Source of the DNA: Syncephalis plumigaleata
Taxonomy: Eukaryota > Zoopagomycota > Zoopagomycetes > Zoopagales > Piptocephalidaceae
Length of the DNA: 64,000 nucleotides
Assembly (NCBI GenBank): GCA_025201365.1
Contig: JAIXMF010000016.1
Coordinates: 186,001 to 250,000, forward strand
Reading direction: 5' to 3'
The notes beneath the pieces were generated by a model that was not told the origin of the DNA, searched no databases, and was given only the letters and a program-made list of their open reading frames with translations. Position numbers and translations under genes: made by a program. This document shows positions 1 through 10,010 of this stretch, piece after piece; position 1 is the first letter of the stretch; each line of letters starts with the position of its first letter.

Positions 1-3000
1 TCGACAGAATCGACTGCTCCGTTAAATGCGCAACAAGCGGCCGAATTATTCAAATCGGTACGCGGCTACTTGAATCAAGCCGAGAAATACCTGAACACAT
101 GCTGGTCGAGGAGTAACAACAACTCGCCTAATAATTCGACACATTCACTCTCGATTATCGCTTCTGCTCCAGCAGCAACAACTAATGCCGCAGTGCTAGT
201 TTGTTCACCACGTACCAGTATTAGCACTAGTGATGCAGAGGATGCGGGCGATGACACAGATGCAAATGATGGTCGTGGTGGTGGTGATAGTAGTAGTAAT
301 ATTGTAACGAAACCTAGTCGAACATCTACCATTAAATTCGCGGAAGTTAGTAGTAAGTCGAGACGACGTGGTCGTGGATTAACCCGTAAATCGTCACTTC
401 ACTCGGATGCCGATGTCGATACTGATACGGATTTCGATGGTAGTCGTACCAGTAAATCTATGGTCCAACCGATGCCAGTTTACAAACCGGCCAAAGCATC
501 GCTTCGTTCCTTGTTGGGATTACGTAGTTATGGCAACAAATTGAATCGACCAACCTCACCTCCATCCGGCGAGATTAGCAGCCCGGAGATTAGCGGGCAT
601 GAATCGGGTATGATCTATAGTGCACCGCCATCGGCACCTCTACCCGCCAATGCCTATCGCACGAGACGAACCCTCGCTCTTCGACAGGGTGATCAGTTGC
701 GAATGCGTGGCACCAAGAGTCTCGACGCGTTACGCTTCTTCGGTAAAGAGGCGGGCACACCTCGTCCCTCCACTTCATCGGCCGATTTCCGTCGACCAGC
801 AACGCGTACTTCAGTCAGCGATAATCCAGCTAATGTTCTACTACCGGCCGACGCCACCGATTCTTCCTCGGGTGAAGATGAAGACGACGATGTCACCACG
901 ACTAGTACGGTCATCGGTATACCACCAGAAAGTCCATTGCCTTGCGAGGCTGATCTCGGTCTAATCGATTGGCGATTCCGTATTCCTGCTGCTACTCGTA
1001 GTTCAATGCGAATTAGTACTAATCTAAATGGCAATAATAACGGCAATAGCAATAATGGCTCATCGAACAAGGGTGGCAATAGTGAACCTACTACACCCTC
1101 CACTAATTTGGTACAATCATTATCTAGTCTCAATGTAAATAGTACGTCTTCATCACGTATGACGGTAGCTGCAGCAATAGATCAGCAAACATTACCGCGA
1201 TCACCACGTAGCGTCAATCATGCCACGATAACTGGCGGTATAATTGGTTCATCTCGTGCACCAGCTACGATCTCACAACGATCCAGTGACCAAGCACTTA
1301 CCCTACAACCGCCATTATCCTCATCTTGCTCCTCGCTTAGCGGAACGACGAGTAACACGCCAGCATCGGCCAAATCATCGATGGAGTATACGTCGTCGCC
1401 ATTGATCACCGAAGCATTCTCGCCCGATATGACGGCAAACCTAGCGAGTATGGAGGTGTCGCCCGACTTTCTACCCTCGATGTTCTGCGATTACAACGAT
1501 CTAATATCGGCACGTACCACCGACGGTCTCGCCGTGTCGTCATCGTCATCGAATCCTCATCGTCCACCCGATCGTGTTCCCATGGTGCCACGATCCCCAC
1601 TACTAGGCGCGCACATCTACTTAACCAAGGTGTTGGAGGTACAAATCGCGGAATTACGTCGTTTGCAAGCACTCTCCATTGAAGCTGCATGGCGCGAGAA
1701 CGGTATGGATGCGCAATACGAGGCTGAAGCCGCTAAGGCACCGCACGGTCTTGTTGCCCCGCCTCAAGTGTCGGAAATGCGTTCGTTCAAATCACGCCTG
1801 GTGGAGCAGCAACAGCGACGTATTACTAATACGCGTGCCGGTATGAATCATTTAGCCACGCTGGTACAAGTGGCGGCAGCCACACCAACAATTCAATCAT
1901 TCCCCTATCGATTGGTGGCCTATCAGTTGACGCTCATTGACGCCACGCTATTCTCGCAAATCCCACCCGAAGCCATCCTTTCGCATTCGGCGCGTAACCC
2001 GCACCCACGCGTACAAGCATCCATCGATCTATTCAACTATGTTACACGTCTTGTGGAACACTCGCTACTCTCGTTAGATGAACCGGCTGCGCGTGCCTCC
2101 ATGCTACACCGATGGAGTAAGGTGGCGAAGGCATTACGCGACTTGCGCTCCTATCAAATGCTACTGGCCGTGGTAGGCGGTCTGCAGACACCGCCTATTC
2201 GTCGACTTAAACGTACATGGGCTCAGGTGGCCAAGCGTGACATGCATCGTGTCCAGCGATTGCAACGACTTGTCAATCCCGACAATAACTATTCGCGCTA
2301 TCGTGAACTGCTAAACAAGGCCACAAGCAGTGGTTGGCACGTACCCTGCCTAAGTGTATTCTTACTTGATGCCACTTATTTGGTATCCGCTTGCAAGACA
2401 GCTGGTACACCAGTCCTTGAAGATACACGGGTGCAGGAATTACTAGCGCAAATGCAATCGTCACTTGCCTTGTGTCATTATCCGGCCACGCCACCCAGTT
2501 GGATGATGAAGTCACGTACTCGTCATCGGCCAACCCTATTTGGTTCTTTAACCCAATCACAGTCACAACAATACCAACAACAGCAGCAACAACAGCAACA
2601 ACAACAAGCACCATCATCATCATCGACAACAACATCGATACGACGACAGCCATCCTTCAATAATCTTAGCTCGCCACCCTCTCATAATGGTGGTGTATCC
2701 GTTGCAACTGGAGCCAAGGCAGTTGATGCTAATGCCAACAACAGCAATACATCATCTGGATTGGCCGTTCCTACAGCGGAAAAGTTGAAGCATCGTCGTA
2801 GTTCCTCGCTAGGATCACGTATGGGATTGGAAGGTTGGCTAGGACGAGCACAAGATCGATTACCCGCCGTGGTAAGCGGTATCACTCGAACAACCTCACC
2901 ACCTCCTAGTGGTACGGGAAATCTTCCTAATACTAGTGTATCGGCAACTGCTAGCCAACCTGGTTCCGGTACTATTACGCCCATTTCAATTACGGGATCA

Positions 3001-3474
3001 CCATACGCGCCAATCCCCACTACGACTGGATCACCTGAACATGGCAGCCATGCCTTGTCGGTATCGTCCATGATGAACTCGCCCACCGAGCATATTGGTG
3101 TGGATGCTGCCGCTGCCAAGGCAATCTACGCCACGCGTGTCACCCAATTCCTCATTGTCCACCATTTGGTGACACGATCATGGATGGAGGACACGGTAGC
3201 CGATCGACTTAGTATGGTACGTGAGCCACCACGCAACAAGGGCGGCAACGTAAGCGGTGCCTCTAGCGTAAGCAATATACCGTTGGATCCCAGTCAAGCG
3301 GGAAGTAATATTCACTTTAATGCCGCACTCGATAGTAGTAGCAGTAATAGTCAAAGTAGCGTAAGCTATCTACGTAGACGTGCCAGTGGTAGTATTACCA
3401 AATGGGGCTACGGTGTTACACTACAAGAACGATTCCACTATAAGAAAGACTCGGGATCCTCGAGTAAGAAATAA
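1..3474 (+). CDS. Ras guanine-nucleotide exchange factor (RasGEF/CDC25 domain), 5' end outside the window
   Basis: The frame is open from base 1, so the true start lies upstream; about 1157 residues are visible and it ends at a TAA. The first half is Ser/Thr/Asn-rich low complexity with acidic and basic patches. The catalytic RasGEF (CDC25) domain lies at roughly nt 1880-2480, with the family pattern FPYRLVAYQLTLID..LF..IPPEAIL, a conserved W.KVAKALRDLRSYQMLLAVVGGL stretch and PCLSVFLLD. RasGEFs catalyse GDP release from Ras-type GTPases at membranes. A glutamine run (nt about 2570-2610) and a long Ser/Thr tail follow. No intron is needed in this part. An N-terminal RasGEF_N domain would be expected upstream but is not in view. 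Family is confident; orthology to a named yeast gene (CDC25, BUD5, LTE1) cannot be set from this fragment. Confidence 0.88.
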   Translation, partial: STESTAPLNAQQAAELFKSVRGYLNQAEKYLNTCWSRSNNNSPNNSTHSLSIIASAPAATTNAAVLVCSPRTSISTSDAEDAGDDTDANDGRGGGDSSSNIVTKPSRTSTIKFAEVSSKSRRRGRGLTRKSSLHSDADVDTDTDFDGSRTSKSMVQPMPVYKPAKASLRSLLGLRSYGNKLNRPTSPPSGEISSPEISGHESGMIYSAPPSAPLPANAYRTRRTLALRQGDQLRMRGTKSLDALRFFGKEAGTPRPSTSSADFRRPATRTSVSDNPANVLLPADATDSSSGEDEDDDVTTTSTVIGIPPESPLPCEADLGLIDWRFRIPAATRSSMRISTNLNGNNNGNSNNGSSNKGGNSEPTTPSTNLVQSLSSLNVNSTSSSRMTVAAAIDQQTLPRSPRSVNHATITGGIIGSSRAPATISQRSSDQALTLQPPLSSSCSSLSGTTSNTPASAKSSMEYTSSPLITEAFSPDMTANLASMEVSPDFLPSMFCDYNDLISARTTDGLAVSSSSSNPHRPPDRVPMVPRSPLLGAHIYLTKVLEVQIAELRRLQALSIEAAWRENGMDAQYEAEAAKAPHGLVAPPQVSEMRSFKSRLVEQQQRRITNTRAGMNHLATLVQVAAATPTIQSFPYRLVAYQLTLIDATLFSQIPPEAILSHSARNPHPRVQASIDLFNYVTRLVEHSLLSLDEPAARASMLHRWSKVAKALRDLRSYQMLLAVVGGLQTPPIRRLKRTWAQVAKRDMHRVQRLQRLVNPDNNYSRYRELLNKATSSGWHVPCLSVFLLDATYLVSACKTAGTPVLEDTRVQELLAQMQSSLALCHYPATPPSWMMKSRTRHRPTLFGSLTQSQSQQYQQQQQQQQQQQAPSSSSTTTSIRRQPSFNNLSSPPSHNGGVSVATGAKAVDANANNSNTSSGLAVPTAEKLKHRRSSSLGSRMGLEGWLGRAQDRLPAVVSGITRTTSPPPSGTGNLPNTSVSATASQPGSGTITPISITGSPYAPIPTTTGSPEHGSHALSVSSMMNSPTEHIGVDAAAAKAIYATRVTQFLIVHHLVTRSWMEDTVADRLSMVREPPRNKGGNVSGASSVSNIPLDPSQAGSNIHFNAALDSSSSNSQSSVSYLRRRASGSITKWGYGVTLQERFHYKKDSGSSSKK

Positions 3475-3842
3475 TAGTAATAATAATAGATGGAGGAATA
3501 CGACATCTATCTATCTATATATCTATTGATCTATCTATATCTATATCTATATTATACTGAGTTTTACCGGTTAAAACGATATGATAACGAGTACAATACC
3601 GCATATTAGCCGTTTAATTTACTCATCTATTTGATTCTTGATTTTATTGTCACTCTTTATACGCATACACATATATACATACTATACGTACACATTTCTA
3701 TACACATTTCCATACATCCTATCTCGTATCGTTTAGTTGTAATTATAAATCTATCCGTAACTTAGCCATTCACACAATATATAAATACACTTATATTTAC
3801 TCAATTTACTGCTTTTATTTGTTTTTTGTTTTTTGTTTATGA
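3475..3842. other. Convergent intergenic region
   Basis: 3' flanks of the RasGEF (plus) and FAS1 (minus) genes. It holds a TAA/TAG cluster, an imperfect TATC repeat at about 3508-3556 and AT-rich sequence; no gene seen. Confidence 0.6.
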
Positions 3843-4466
3843 TTACACACTTAGTCGTTGACCAGAACTACATTGATTATCGTTGGTGGCCATGTTGTAA
3901 TGACCATTGTTTGGTGATATTACCATATCAATCAGGTAAATGGTCGTATTCTTAACCTTAATCGGTGGACGTAGAATACGAGCACAATTCACTCGTGGTG
4001 TATTGCTTCGATTATGTACGACCAATGGTGAACTGAACGGTGTGAGGATGGCCGACTGATAACTCTGCAAATCATTGCTACGAACATGCGTATAATCAAT
4101 TTGCTCACCGATGATAATGTGATGGCGTAGGATGTCGATTTGATCCTCATTCTTATCCGGCCATGGAAACCCGTTTACCGCATCATTACTAGGTACGAAG
4201 ATGGTGGCAGGACCATCATCTAGGATATACGCTAAGGAGCGATCATATTGACTGTGCTTGTTGAATAGATTGTAATAGCCTGTGGCACCAATATTCCATC
4301 GAATAGTCTCGAGTACAGAAGCAGTTTGAGTGTTGGTGTTAGCACGAGGTACAATGGATTTACCACCAGGCGTTGGACGAGCCGCAATACATGTAGATTC
4401 AATCATGATCATAGTAACGACGACAAGTATGGCCGATAGGCTTGTTATACGTGTACTAAACCACAT
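3843..4466 (-). CDS. Secreted fasciclin (FAS1) domain protein
   Basis: Single-exon gene. From the ATG at 4466 the product is 207 aa and starts with a clear signal peptide (MWFSTRITSLSAILVVV..., likely cleaved near CIAARP). A longer in-frame start at 4556 exists but would bury the signal peptide, so the inner ATG is preferred. The body is one FAS1 domain: TASVLETIRWNIGATGYYNLF, then the H1-type box ATIFVPSNDAV, then ILRHHIIIGE and the H2-type end TTIYLIDMVI. FAS1 domains mediate adhesion in the cell wall or extracellular matrix. One domain and no GPI or membrane tail suggest a freely secreted or wall-bound adhesion protein. It sits 0.8 kb from the chitosanase on the same strand, both being secreted products. 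Family call is good; the role is inferred. Confidence 0.75.
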   Translation of the reverse strand: MWFSTRITSLSAILVVVTMIMIESTCIAARPTPGGKSIVPRANTNTQTASVLETIRWNIGATGYYNLFNKHSQYDRSLAYILDDGPATIFVPSNDAVNGFPWPDKNEDQIDILRHHIIIGEQIDYTHVRSNDLQSYQSAILTPFSSPLVVHNRSNTPRVNCARILRPPIKVKNTTIYLIDMVISPNNGHYNMATNDNQCSSGQRLSV

Positions 4467-5270
4467 TTTAAGAATGTAACACTGCAATGTAATAGCTATA
4501 AAAATATTGATGATGCTGTTGTTGTTGAAGGTGCTGCTACTGTGGCAATAATGCAAAGAAATAACTTAATGCTAACTGATGAATCAAGAGAAATAACGCG
4601 ATATCGTTTATGATAAATGATCAGTCATGCGGATTATATATATAAGTATACGTGTATATGATTGATAGTGTAAACAGGATTGACTAGCTGTGAGACAGAG
4701 TGTTGTGCCAGTTTACTGGTTATACCGCTTACTCCGTAACGAGTCATGCCATTTCCAAGTTTAGCACTATTTCTACTATTATTGTATAGGTTGCAATGTT
4801 CCATCTTCGTATCAGATTTATATTTAGTGATCTCGCTTGAGATTTACCGGTTATATGATACGCACGGAGGAAACATCATGGTCATGATCATCATCATTGC
4901 TATCGTTACTATTATCATATACATCGCGCTATGTTTCCAATACTATCCCCCTTGTCTATCCATTGCCGCCGAAATAGACTCTTAATATAGCATTGCTCGC
5001 TGGTTTTACGATGGTACATTGCGGCAAACAAGTATTCGACAACAATATCCATTCAGGCAAACATACCTGATCTACTATAATGACCGTCATTATAGTATTA
5101 CAAAGGTAAATCGATTCTATTAATAACATCGCATGCTAGATCTATATACTCGCAGCAAGAATAAACAACATGTGTATACCACCACCTTCTCCTTTACTTT
5201 ATAACAACTCTATAATAATGGCACGAATGTATATATGATATTTATTAGATAATAGTAATAATGACGATGA
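4467..5270. other. Intergenic region, promoter side of the FAS1 gene
   Basis: AT-rich, with a TATA-rich tract at about 4633-4662. A 79-codon hydrophobic reading frame at 4746-4985 has no recognisable domain and is not annotated. Confidence 0.5.
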
Positions 5271-6620
5271 TCAAGTATGTTTACTAGTCGATGACAAACG
5301 ACGATGTCCCCTCGATGGTAATAATGCCATCTTCCTCGATGTATTACGACTATGTGACGGCAATCGTCGTATCTTAATGGCACTAGCTCGTAGATCCTCA
5401 CTAGGAGTAGTGGAATTATCGGCGGTTGCCAGTATTTGAATACCACTTGATCCTAGAGTGATATTACCCTTGAGGTTCAATTGTCCTCGTCGTAGTAACT
5501 CGCGAAGATCGTGTACTCTATCTGCCGACGCAGGCCACACACTATCGGGGAAGCAGCATAGCATTTGGCCGCGTGTCACCAAGAATCGATCTAGCCATTG
5601 GGTTTCCGTTTCGTTGACATGTCGTGCACCGGTCAGCGTAATCACCCGTTGTAAATCGATATTATCCTCGGTGACCGCGTAACCATGTTGCACCACGGTA
5701 TCATAGAAGATTGCCTGACCGAGCGGTGTGGTCACTCCGTGTTTGTGTGCAAACTTAAGAGCCGGCACCAAATAGTGCTCCTCGTTAATACTGTCTTGAA
5801 TGTGGCGGAATAGCTTGGTGTCCTGTTGATCGGCCATGGTCCACGCCGCAGGAAATCCCTCCAGATGCTGAATGCTCTCCTTGCCATTCATGTCGCAATT
5901 CGGTAGAGCGGCAAGTCGACGTAACTCGGGCAAGTAACGGGCAAGTGCCGTGTTGTTACTACCGCGTTGTTGCACGTATCGTTCCACCACCCATAACGCG
6001 TCACCCGTGCCTGTGGTAAACCCGATACGACCGCAAGTGTAGCCACGTCCATCGTCCAGGTGTTCACACTTGCCATAAGCGTATTCGGGCGTACCATTCT
6101 CGAAGGTGTTCGTGATACCCTCGATAATACGACGAATCATCGGTGATAATGATGCATGTGACATATTCGCCAATGCAGGATCCGGTGAAGGGAAACTGAG
6201 CTCGGTTAGATTGGCGGGCGGACTAGCCACGCACGGTTCATCCTTGCCAGTATTCGTGTGTACATAGGAGAACTCGAATCGTGCACATTTCGGTATACTT
6301 GTAATGGAGAATTCCGGACCACAGAATTGCGATAAATTACGCGGACGTACAATGGTGGTATGTATGGGTGGTTTCGATATTTTACTTGTAAACGGTTTAG
6401 CTGGTCTTTTCGATGATAACGATGATGATGATGATGATGGTGATGATGATGGCTTCGTCGAGTGAAGTGAAGCGACATAAGGTTTAGGGGTTGGTTTGCT
6501 ATGTCGTGTTAATGAATGAGGAACACGATGTTGATGTTCAATGGCAAGTGTATGAAATGATAATAAATGTAAGGATACCACTACCAATGGTAGTATTAGT
6601 AATCTATTCATCATTATCAT
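5271..6620 (-). CDS. Secreted GH46 chitosanase
   Basis: 449-aa single-exon protein. Residues 1-26 form a signal peptide (start at 6620 chosen because it gives it). Residues 30-100 are a Ser/Pro/Lys-rich linker, and the catalytic region runs from about 155 to 410. The hallmark of glycoside hydrolase family 46 is plain: FEN (Glu174, candidate acid) followed by YGKCEHLDDGRGYTCGRIGF and TGTGD, with Asp190 of DDGRG in the position of the family's second catalytic residue (Glu22/Asp40 in the Streptomyces N174 enzyme). GH46 enzymes hydrolyse beta-1,4 bonds in chitosan, the deacetylated chitin abundant in walls of Mucorales. Several Cys pairs fit a secreted enzyme. GH46 is known mainly from bacteria and chlorella viruses and is uncommon in fungi, so horizontal origin is possible; codon use does not obviously differ from neighbours. 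Family call is strong. Confidence 0.9.
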   Translation of the reverse strand: MIMMNRLLILPLVVVSLHLLSFHTLAIEHQHRVPHSLTRHSKPTPKPYVASLHSTKPSSSPSSSSSSLSSKRPAKPFTSKISKPPIHTTIVRPRNLSQFCGPEFSITSIPKCARFEFSYVHTNTGKDEPCVASPPANLTELSFPSPDPALANMSHASLSPMIRRIIEGITNTFENGTPEYAYGKCEHLDDGRGYTCGRIGFTTGTGDALWVVERYVQQRGSNNTALARYLPELRRLAALPNCDMNGKESIQHLEGFPAAWTMADQQDTKLFRHIQDSINEEHYLVPALKFAHKHGVTTPLGQAIFYDTVVQHGYAVTEDNIDLQRVITLTGARHVNETETQWLDRFLVTRGQMLCCFPDSVWPASADRVHDLRELLRRGQLNLKGNITLGSSGIQILATADNSTTPSEDLRASAIKIRRLPSHSRNTSRKMALLPSRGHRRLSSTSKHT

Positions 6621-7065
6621 ATGTAATAGTAGTAGTAATAATTATTATAATAATTGGTTAAACAATACAGATATCTAAACAAGAAGGTGATAATCGAGAA
6701 TAACATACATGAACAAAAAAAACAAGGAGCATGTCACATTTATTTCTATTGTTTCTATTGGAGATCAATCAAATATTGTTATCGTTGTTGTTACTATTGT
6801 TATTATTGTCATTTATCGTCACCACGACACAGACCAATATATCGATAATGACATTGTAGTCCAATGAAATTAAAAAGAAGAACATAAAAAAAGGGGGAAT
6901 AGGAGAGAGGCGAGCTATGCATGTAATTCGCTGTAACTGTGAATGAGTGAATGAATGAATGAGTGTAGCATAAGATGTCACAATGGCGTAGTTTGGTAGT
7001 ATGTGGTTAATGTGCTGGTTTTCATGGTAACATTAATATGCCATCAGTTAATTAGCATTATTGCT
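6621..7065. other. Intergenic region (chitosanase promoter, helicase 3' flank)
   Basis: AT-rich sequence with TTG/TTA repeats at about 6775-6810 and a TGAATGAATGAATGAG run near 6943. No gene seen. Confidence 0.5.
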
Positions 7066-9135
7066 TTAACGGCGACCACCACCACGTCCACCACGTCCAC
7101 GGGAACCACCGCCGTATCCACCTGATCGACCACGACCACCTCGGCCACCGCCATAGCCATAGCCACCGCCACCGCCATTGCGACCATAGCCACCACCGCC
7201 ACGCTGATTATTGCCACCGAATCCCTCGCGCTCCTGTAGTTCAGGGGCCACCGAGGGTGCAGTCAATACCCAGCCGCTATCAGATTTGAATGGCTGTCCA
7301 TTGAGTATAATGTCTGTCTCGCTGTTGACTTGTACTTTAGCTGATTTAATATCGAATACAACACCGTCCATCTCCTTTGTCATACGCATCGAGACTAGAT
7401 CGTCAAAGGTGATACCGTAATCACGCTCTAGACCAGTGCGTACATAGCCGGCACCACGAATCTCCTGTCCTACTCGTACACACAGGGTTTGCACACCCTC
7501 CTTACCCGTAAGCAATGATCGTGAGGGTAGACCGGAGGCATAGCCCGAGATACAAGCCAATGCCTGTGCCAACGCCTTCTTCGCACCAAGTGACTCGATC
7601 AATTTAGCGGCGGTGTCATCGAAATGAGACACGACATTGGGGCTAACTCCGGTGACCATGGTGGCAGCATCCGATGCCGTAGCCTTAATGATATCCGATG
7701 GTTGCGGTGCACCCACCAAGTTCACCTGTGTACCAATACGTCTCTCTAGCTGGCGAATCCAACCAGATTCCGATGGCTTATAAAAGGTAACGCACACACC
7801 CTTGCGTCCTGCACGACCCGTACGACCTGATCGATGAATGTAGGTCTCAATACCTTGCGATGGCTCGCTATTGATCACCAGATCGACATCGGGTATATCG
7901 AGACCGCGTGCCGCCACATCGGTACAGATGATACAGCTGAAACGACCATCACGGAAACCGGCCAGTGTACGTTCACGTTGATTCTGCGGGATGTCACCGT
8001 GGAGTACTTGAGCACCTGACTTCAACTTGTCATTCATCGCCAATTCGTTGGCTTCCGCCTTCGTGTTGACGAAGATGATGGTACGTCCCTTGGCACCACC
8101 GTACACGGCGACCACATCGCCAATGATATCCTTGCGTACCTCCCAGTGGGATACGATACCGTAATGCGTGATATTCTCGTTGGTCTTCAACTTTTGCTGA
8201 CCAACAAGATCGACGGTGGCGTAGTCGGGCTTCAAGTATTTCTTGACCACCTTATGTACCCATTCCGGTAGCGTGGCCGAGAACAATAGGGTTTGGTAGC
8301 TGGGTGCATCGGGATTGGCGGCCTTCTGCTCTTGCACGCCTTGTAGCACCTTCTCCATGGCATCGGCAAATCCGATATCCAACATTTGATCGGCCTCATC
8401 GAGACAGATGAATCGAATGTTCTCAAGACGAAGCGTTCCACGCTCAAGATGATCCATAATACGACCGGGTGTACCGATGACCACGTCAACACCTTGACGG
8501 AAACCTTGATTCTGCTGATCGTACGCTACACCACCATAGACGGTGAGTACGCGTAGATTACCGGAGATACTCTCGAATTCGGAGGCTACTTGCTTGGCCA
8601 ACTCACGAGTGGGTGCCATCACGATTATCTTGGGTGAACGACTACCACGCGCATTAGATGACGACGATGAATCTAATTGCAATCGTTCGATCATAGGCAA
8701 TGAGAAAGCGAGTGTTTTACCGGTACCGGTACGAGCGCGACCCAACATATCCTTGCCATCGAGAATGGCGTCAAAAGTCGACGCTTGAATGGGGAACAAC
8801 GACGTGATACCACGTTTCTCTAGGGCGGCCACGGTCGATGGCGAGATTCTAAAGTTGCTCACCAATAGACTTGGATCGACGGCCTCCGATTCACTTTCTT
8901 CATTATCGGACTCCTTGACCTTGCTACGCTTAGCATCGGCGGTCTCTTCCGGTAGAGTAGTACTAGTGGCATCACTATCATCAACGTCCATGGCTTCGTC
9001 GTGCGAACGCTTCTTGGACTTTTTATCCTTCTTCTCCTTCTTTTCCTTCTTCTCTTTCTTCTCCTTCTTCTTCTCCTTCTTGATCAACTCGTCAACCTCC
9101 ATACTGATGGCTTCAACTTCAAGACGACCAGGCAT
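7066..9135 (-). CDS. DEAD-box RNA helicase of the DDX21/DDX50 (Gu) type
   Basis: 689 aa, one exon, complete. Order of parts: Lys/Glu-rich KEKK repeats (residues 18-42, nuclear/nucleolar type) and an acidic stretch; Q motif F..GI..LFPIQ (95-117); Walker A ARTGTGKT (134-141); APTREL (174-179); GTPGR; DEAD (246-249); SAT; then helicase C with HRSGRTGRAGRKG. After it comes a GUCT domain (about 500-610), and the tail (about 640-689) is made of RGG/GYGGG repeats that bind RNA. A GUCT domain after the helicase core is specific to the Gu family (DDX21/DDX50, plant PRH75), which acts in nucleolar rRNA processing and transcription. All core motifs are intact. Yeasts lack a GUCT-bearing helicase, so its presence fits an early-diverging lineage. 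Confidence 0.92.
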   Translation of the reverse strand: MPGRLEVEAISMEVDELIKKEKKKEKKEKKEKKEKKDKKSKKRSHDEAMDVDDSDATSTTLPEETADAKRSKVKESDNEESESEAVDPSLLVSNFRISPSTVAALEKRGITSLFPIQASTFDAILDGKDMLGRARTGTGKTLAFSLPMIERLQLDSSSSSNARGSRSPKIIVMAPTRELAKQVASEFESISGNLRVLTVYGGVAYDQQNQGFRQGVDVVIGTPGRIMDHLERGTLRLENIRFICLDEADQMLDIGFADAMEKVLQGVQEQKAANPDAPSYQTLLFSATLPEWVHKVVKKYLKPDYATVDLVGQQKLKTNENITHYGIVSHWEVRKDIIGDVVAVYGGAKGRTIIFVNTKAEANELAMNDKLKSGAQVLHGDIPQNQRERTLAGFRDGRFSCIICTDVAARGLDIPDVDLVINSEPSQGIETYIHRSGRTGRAGRKGVCVTFYKPSESGWIRQLERRIGTQVNLVGAPQPSDIIKATASDAATMVTGVSPNVVSHFDDTAAKLIESLGAKKALAQALACISGYASGLPSRSLLTGKEGVQTLCVRVGQEIRGAGYVRTGLERDYGITFDDLVSMRMTKEMDGVVFDIKSAKVQVNSETDIILNGQPFKSDSGWVLTAPSVAPELQEREGFGGNNQRGGGGYGRNGGGGGYGYGGGRGGRGRSGGYGGGSRGRGGRGGGRR

Positions 9136-10010
9136 ATTGCAAATAGGTTAATATATAAGTGTGTAGTAATAAATAACCAACAAACAAACAAACAAGTGTT
9201 CAAGGAAAGGAAAGAACACAACAACTATTACTACTACTACTGATCGTGAATATATACGTCCAAGTAAATAGACGTAAAACTAACTAACAGCGTAAGGAAA
9301 AAGAAGATAGAAAGAGTGCGGCGGTGTAACAAACGAGTTTTTTTTATTTTTTTATTTTTTTATACTTTTTTTTCACTCTCAATGGCAGACATTCTCCTAT
9401 AGCAATCTTGTCCAATCAGAGCAAAGTCCCATCTATTTATGTACAAACGATATTGTATCACTAGTAGATAGCAATTGATATTTAGCAGCTATTAAACGTC
9501 ATTATTCATTTTATTACTAGTTTGTAATGTAATAAATATGCTTGATCAAGCAGATCGTTGACTAGCTTAGCATGTTTGTGTGTACATGTTTATGGCGGCA
9601 ATCATCCATTGTAAACAATCTAGTAAAGCTGAAACAATGTATTACTCTAGGAAGCAATAGTCAAGTGAGTTTGCTCACTCATTCTTGGCGTATCGCTTAA
9701 ATTACTTGCTAATTCTATAGGGAACATCTGCAATTAGGTGTAATTTTATACTATGCCATAGTAAAGTGAATCTCCGCTAACCTATGATGTCAATGTGATC
9801 CCTTTTTCAACAGCGACTTGTTCGTGTTTCAAATTTAAAGAGCGATCATCGACATGCTTGTGCCTACATGTACTTGGATCAATATGTCATACAGCTCGTT
9901 TAACGTCTTCTTCATTTCATATTCATTCTTCATTATCGATACGCATTTCATAGAGAGCACACTATCTTATTTACATTTATTTCATTCAACTACACTTGTA
10001 ACACAATTAA
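9136..10010. other. Divergent intergenic region
   Basis: Holds the promoters of the minus-strand helicase and the plus-strand kinase-like gene. A T-rich run lies at about 9339-9372. No convincing gene seen. Confidence 0.5.

Noticed and set aside
693-1133. Antisense reading frames in the RasGEF gene
   Set aside because: They mirror Ser/Asn-rich codons of the sense gene and show no domain.
4746-4985. Hydrophobic 79-codon frame
   Set aside because: AT-rich intergenic sequence, no domain, and it lies in the promoter side of the FAS1 gene.
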